64,000 nt of DNA from assembly GCF_004799345.1 (NCBI RefSeq), contig NZ_SSMC01000003.1:1-64000 (forward strand). The letters are read 5' to 3'. A program made the position numbers and the translations under genes. The notes beneath the pieces are model-generated. The model had not been told where the DNA came from. It saw only the letters and a list, made by a program, of their open reading frames with translations, and did no database searches. The stretch comes from Robertkochia marina. Its GTDB lineage: Bacteria; Bacteroidota; Bacteroidia; Flavobacteriales; Flavobacteriaceae. Each line of letters begins with the position of its first letter. Positions within the stretch are counted from its first letter, which is position 1. Positions 61,444-64,000 of this stretch are shown piece after piece.

Positions 61444-61761
61444 TTATTGATATTCTTCCCGGGGTGGACAAAAAATGTCAGTGATCTTACAGGGGGTAAG
61501 GGCCTTACCGCCGTGTTTGATGTGGGGCTCAAGATATACAACCGTGCCCGGACCGTATACCCTGCTAACCCCGTCAACGGTCAGTTCAAATTCGCCTTCA
61601 GTAACCTGCATGATCTGCTCGTGGTAGTGACTGTGCTCGGGAATTTCAGATCCTGCTTCCACCTCCCAGTAGGCGATGGTCGATTTTGGGGTATGAATCA
61701 TTTTTCCGTGAAATCCCGGAATAAGTTCTTTGGTGGGAACGTCTTTAAGTTCTATGTCCAT
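61444..61761 (-). CDS. Cupin-domain protein
   Basis: The 105-aa single cupin has motif 1 'GSEIPEHSHYHEQIMQVTEGEFEL' (G-x5-H-x-H-x3-4-E-x6-G, metal ligands) and motif 2 'YGPGTVVYLEPHIKHGGKAL' (G-x5-P-x2-H-x3-N-like). Such proteins bind a metal and act as isomerases, dioxygenases or small-molecule sensors. It is the first gene of a likely operon with the SDR enzyme. Confidence 0.86.
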   Translation of the reverse strand: MDIELKDVPTKELIPGFHGKMIHTPKSTIAYWEVEAGSEIPEHSHYHEQIMQVTEGEFELTVDGVSRVYGPGTVVYLEPHIKHGGKALTPCKITDIFCPPREEYQ

Positions 61762-61762
61762 T

Positions 61763-61838
61763 GAGTTAAGAGTTAAGAGTTAAGAGTTAAGAGTTAAGAG
61801 TTAAGAGTTACGTGTTACGTGTTACGTGTTACGTGTTA
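61763..61838. repeat. Two fused heptamer arrays upstream of the cupin gene
   Basis: Seven AGAGTTA units run directly into four CGTGTTA units in the same 7-bp phase, followed by decaying units (CCTGTTG, and so on). The array begins two bases before the cupin start codon, inside its 5' leader. Confidence 0.85.
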
Positions 61839-61906
61839 CCTGTTGCAAGGTTATGAAGTTACGAAGTTATATGTTATTTCGGTTATGCGGTTATGCGGTT
61901 ATGCAT

Positions 61907-61968
61907 GTCGGTCGGTCGGTAGGTAGGTAGGTAGGTAGGTAGGTAGGTAGGTAGGTAGGTAGGTAGGC
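61907..61968. repeat. Tetranucleotide microsatellite (GTCG)n-(GTAG)n
   Basis: Three GGTC units lead into about twelve GGTA units, ending AGGTAGGCGG. Such runs are prone to slippage. No gene overlaps it. An octamer array precedes it at 61880-61905. Confidence 0.88.
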
Positions 61969-62021
61969 GGTTTTTTTGAAACTCGTCCCTGACACTGAAA
62001 CTCGTCCCTCAAGCTGAGATC

Positions 62022-62058
62022 AAAAAAGCCGGCTTGCTTTCGCAAGACCGGCTTTTTA
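62022..62058. terminator. Terminator of pruA
   Basis: AAAAAAGCCGG...CCGGCTTTTT stem with TTGC/GCAA inner pairs. On the minus strand it is followed by TTTTTTGATC, downstream of pruA. Confidence 0.85.
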
Positions 62059-62079
62059 AAACTATATATTCGATTGAAA

Positions 62080-63705
62080 TTATCCTAAGAACGGATAACG
62101 GTAATCTGTTGGAGTCACGAAGGTCTCCTTGATCAATCTTGGTGATACCCAACGCAGGAGGTTCTGCATAGAACCGGCCTTGTCGTTGGTTCCTGATGCT
62201 CTGGCACCACCAAACGGCTGCTGCCCTACAACGGCACCGGTTGGCTTATCGTTAATGTAGAAGTTTCCGGCACTGTTCTGAAGCGCTTTGGTAGCCTCTT
62301 CAATAGTGTAACGGTCTCCTGAGAATACGGCACCTGTAAGTCCGTACTCAGAAGTGGTATCAACCAGTTTCAGGGTTTCGCTCCACTGGTCATCCTCGTA
62401 AACATATACGGTTACTACAGGTCCGAACAGCTCGGTGGTCATGGTCACGTATTGCGGGTCGGTGGTAACGATCACGGTAGGCTGAACGAAATATCCTTTA
62501 GACTTGTCATATGATCCTCCGGCAAAGATCTCAGCTTCCTTATCTTCTTTGGCGCGATCAATAAAGCCGGCCAGTTTATCGAAAGAGCCTTCGTGGATCA
62601 CGGCTGTAATGAAGTTCTCCATATCTTCAGGAGATCCCATCTTGAAGGAAGCGATATCTTCTTTTACAAAGTTCAATACCTCGTCGGCCAGAGATTTCGG
62701 AAGGTATACCCTTGATGCGGCACTACATTTTTGTCCCTGGAACTCAAAAGCTCCACGGCTAATGGCGGTAGCTACCTGCTTGGCATTGCTGGTGGGGTGG
62801 GCAATGATAAAATCTTTACCTCCGGTCTCCCCAACAATTCTTGGGTAGGTCTTATACTTGTCAATATTGTTTCCGATCTTTTTCCAAAGTCCTTTAAAGA
62901 CCTCTGTAGATCCGGTAAAGTGGATTCCGGCAAAATCAGGACTGTCAAGAAGGGTGTCTGTGATCATTACCGGATCTCCGTAAACCACGTTGATCACTCC
63001 ATCAGGAAGCCCGGCCTCTTTCAATACATCTACGATCACTTTGGCCGAAAAGATCTGGTGGTCGCTGGGTTTCCATACCACCACGTTCCCCATCATGGCT
63101 GCACTCGTTGGAAGGTTCCCTGCAATAGCGGTAAAGTTAAACGGGGTAATGGCATATACGAATCCTTCTAACGGACGGTATTCCACACGGTTCCAGATAC
63201 CTTCATCAGAAATAGGCTGATCTTCGTAAATGCGAGACATGAATTCTACATTGAACTTCAGAAAGTCAATGATCTCACATGCTGCATCGATCTCTGCCTG
63301 GTGAATGTTTTTAGATTGTGCGATCATCGTAGAGGCATTCATCTTATCGCGGTAAGGTCCGGCAATAAGGTCTGCAGCCTTCAAGAATACTGCTGCGCGC
63401 TGTTCCCATGAAAGGTTAGCCCATTTTTCTCTTGCTTCCAGTGCGGTAGAAACTGCACTCTCTACATGAGTTTTTTCAGCCAAATGATAGGTTCCCACCA
63501 CGTGTTGGTGATCGTGTGGAGGCGACATGGTGCGTGTATTCCCTGTTCTGATCTCTTCTCCATTAATATATAAAGGCACATCTACCTTGCCATTGTAATA
63601 TTCCTTGTACTGTTTTAAAACAGACTCTCTTTCGGGAGATCCCGGAGCGTACGACCTAACCGGTTCATTTACCGCTACGGGTACTTGAAAAAATCCTTTT
63701 CCCAT
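62080..63705 (-). CDS. pruA: L-glutamate gamma-semialdehyde dehydrogenase (P5C dehydrogenase)
   Basis: The 541-aa aldehyde dehydrogenase starts 'MGKGFFQVPVAVNEPVRSYAPGSPER', typical of the PutA-separate P5CDH type. Motifs: NAD-binding 'GSTEVFKGLWKKIG', 'VGETGGKDFIIAHPTS' with the general base region, catalytic Cys in 'FQGQKCSAASRVY' and 'FGPVVTVYVYED'. It oxidises glutamate semialdehyde (from proline) to glutamate with NAD+. Length is normal for the family. No proline dehydrogenase gene is within the window. Confidence 0.94.
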   Translation of the reverse strand: MGKGFFQVPVAVNEPVRSYAPGSPERESVLKQYKEYYNGKVDVPLYINGEEIRTGNTRTMSPPHDHQHVVGTYHLAEKTHVESAVSTALEAREKWANLSWEQRAAVFLKAADLIAGPYRDKMNASTMIAQSKNIHQAEIDAACEIIDFLKFNVEFMSRIYEDQPISDEGIWNRVEYRPLEGFVYAITPFNFTAIAGNLPTSAAMMGNVVVWKPSDHQIFSAKVIVDVLKEAGLPDGVINVVYGDPVMITDTLLDSPDFAGIHFTGSTEVFKGLWKKIGNNIDKYKTYPRIVGETGGKDFIIAHPTSNAKQVATAISRGAFEFQGQKCSAASRVYLPKSLADEVLNFVKEDIASFKMGSPEDMENFITAVIHEGSFDKLAGFIDRAKEDKEAEIFAGGSYDKSKGYFVQPTVIVTTDPQYVTMTTELFGPVVTVYVYEDDQWSETLKLVDTTSEYGLTGAVFSGDRYTIEEATKALQNSAGNFYINDKPTGAVVGQQPFGGARASGTNDKAGSMQNLLRWVSPRLIKETFVTPTDYRYPFLG

Positions 63706-63791
63706 TTATAGTGTTTTTATACGTTTTTTACGCAAACAAATGTAATAAATGGCTTGTGCTTAAAAAAATGAATCAGGAGTTAAACACGCTG

Positions 63792-64000
63792 TTAATTAAG
63801 GGTGAAGGGTGCGCTTAGTCGAAAGGTGGGGATAAATACTTTAAAATGCCCCGCGGAGGCATAATTCAACATGAGGTAATTACCTCTCATGGCCCCGATA
63901 GGAGAAGTTAATAAGCATCCGGAACTATACTTATGGGTCTCTCCGGGATGCAACACCGGCTTTTTTCCAATAACCCCTTCTCCGTCAACCACCTCGGTCT
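63792..64000 (-). CDS. apaG: ApaG domain protein, C-terminal part (cut by window end)
   Basis: The frame is open to the window edge, reading 'TEVVDGEGVIGKKPVLHPGETHKYSSGCLLTSPIGAMRGNYLML' and 'FIPTFRLSAPFTLN' before the stop. This is the second half of ApaG, a small fibronectin-like protein. The start lies beyond 64000. It ends 87 bp before the pruA start. ApaG is often annotated as Co/Mg efflux related, but the biochemical role is uncertain. Confidence 0.85.
   Translation of the reverse strand, partial: TEVVDGEGVIGKKPVLHPGETHKYSSGCLLTSPIGAMRGNYLMLNYASAGHFKVFIPTFRLSAPFTLN

Overview
The window comes from the chromosome of a marine-type member of the Bacteroidetes, most likely a Flavobacteriaceae. 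Several signals agree: promoters of the TAnnTTTG type, a type IX secretion (T9SS) C-terminal sorting domain, SprB and fibronectin-III surface proteins, TlpA-type lipoproteins, and a tmRNA whose tag reads GENNYALAA. No species can be named from sequence alone.

Layout. The 3' end of a 5S rRNA (1-75) is followed by a repeat-rich gap and a three-gene operon of very large exported proteins (626-11602). From 11.8 to 19.7 kb are scattered single genes: a beta-lactamase-fold hydrolase, a RibD-like reductase, a decayed DUF6090 gene, a VOC protein, an outer-membrane barrel, a glycosyltransferase and an ABC-F protein. Among them is a likely structured small RNA at 15874-16073.

From about 20.11 to 31.34 kb is an AT-rich genomic island. 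It lies between a partial copy of the tmRNA 3' end (20109-20123) and the intact tmRNA gene (31331-31727, minus strand). A tyrosine recombinase sits next to the tmRNA. The cargo is a UvrD-type helicase, a receiver protein with a predicted membrane anchor paired with a cysteine-rich histidine kinase, a thioredoxin lipoprotein, a coiled-coil protein with a hydrophobic segment, and a HEPN protein. The last three are bracketed by two direct copies of a roughly 97-bp hairpin repeat, and GC-rich palindromes separate them like cassettes. This is the best candidate for an undescribed system in the window.

From 31.8 to 38.2 kb are nadB-nadA, an alanine-dehydrogenase/lysine-type oxidoreductase, a TPR protein and aat. 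From 38.2 to 49 kb is a complete O2-tolerant group 1 [NiFe]-hydrogenase locus. hypA-hypB-hypC read left, and small subunit, large subunit, cytochrome b, protease, hypF, hypD and hypE read right. A nickel-permease-like protein and a LysR regulator follow. Together these would let the cell oxidise H2 at the outer face of the inner membrane and feed electrons to quinone.

From 50 to 64 kb are ordinary chromosomal genes: HdeD-like, DUF481, lipoproteins, META proteins, TlpA, kdsA, typA, GNAT, SDR, cupin, pruA, and apaG cut by the window end. The gaps here carry unusual 7-bp and 8-bp tandem repeats. Three further dispersed palindromic repeat families occur across the window.
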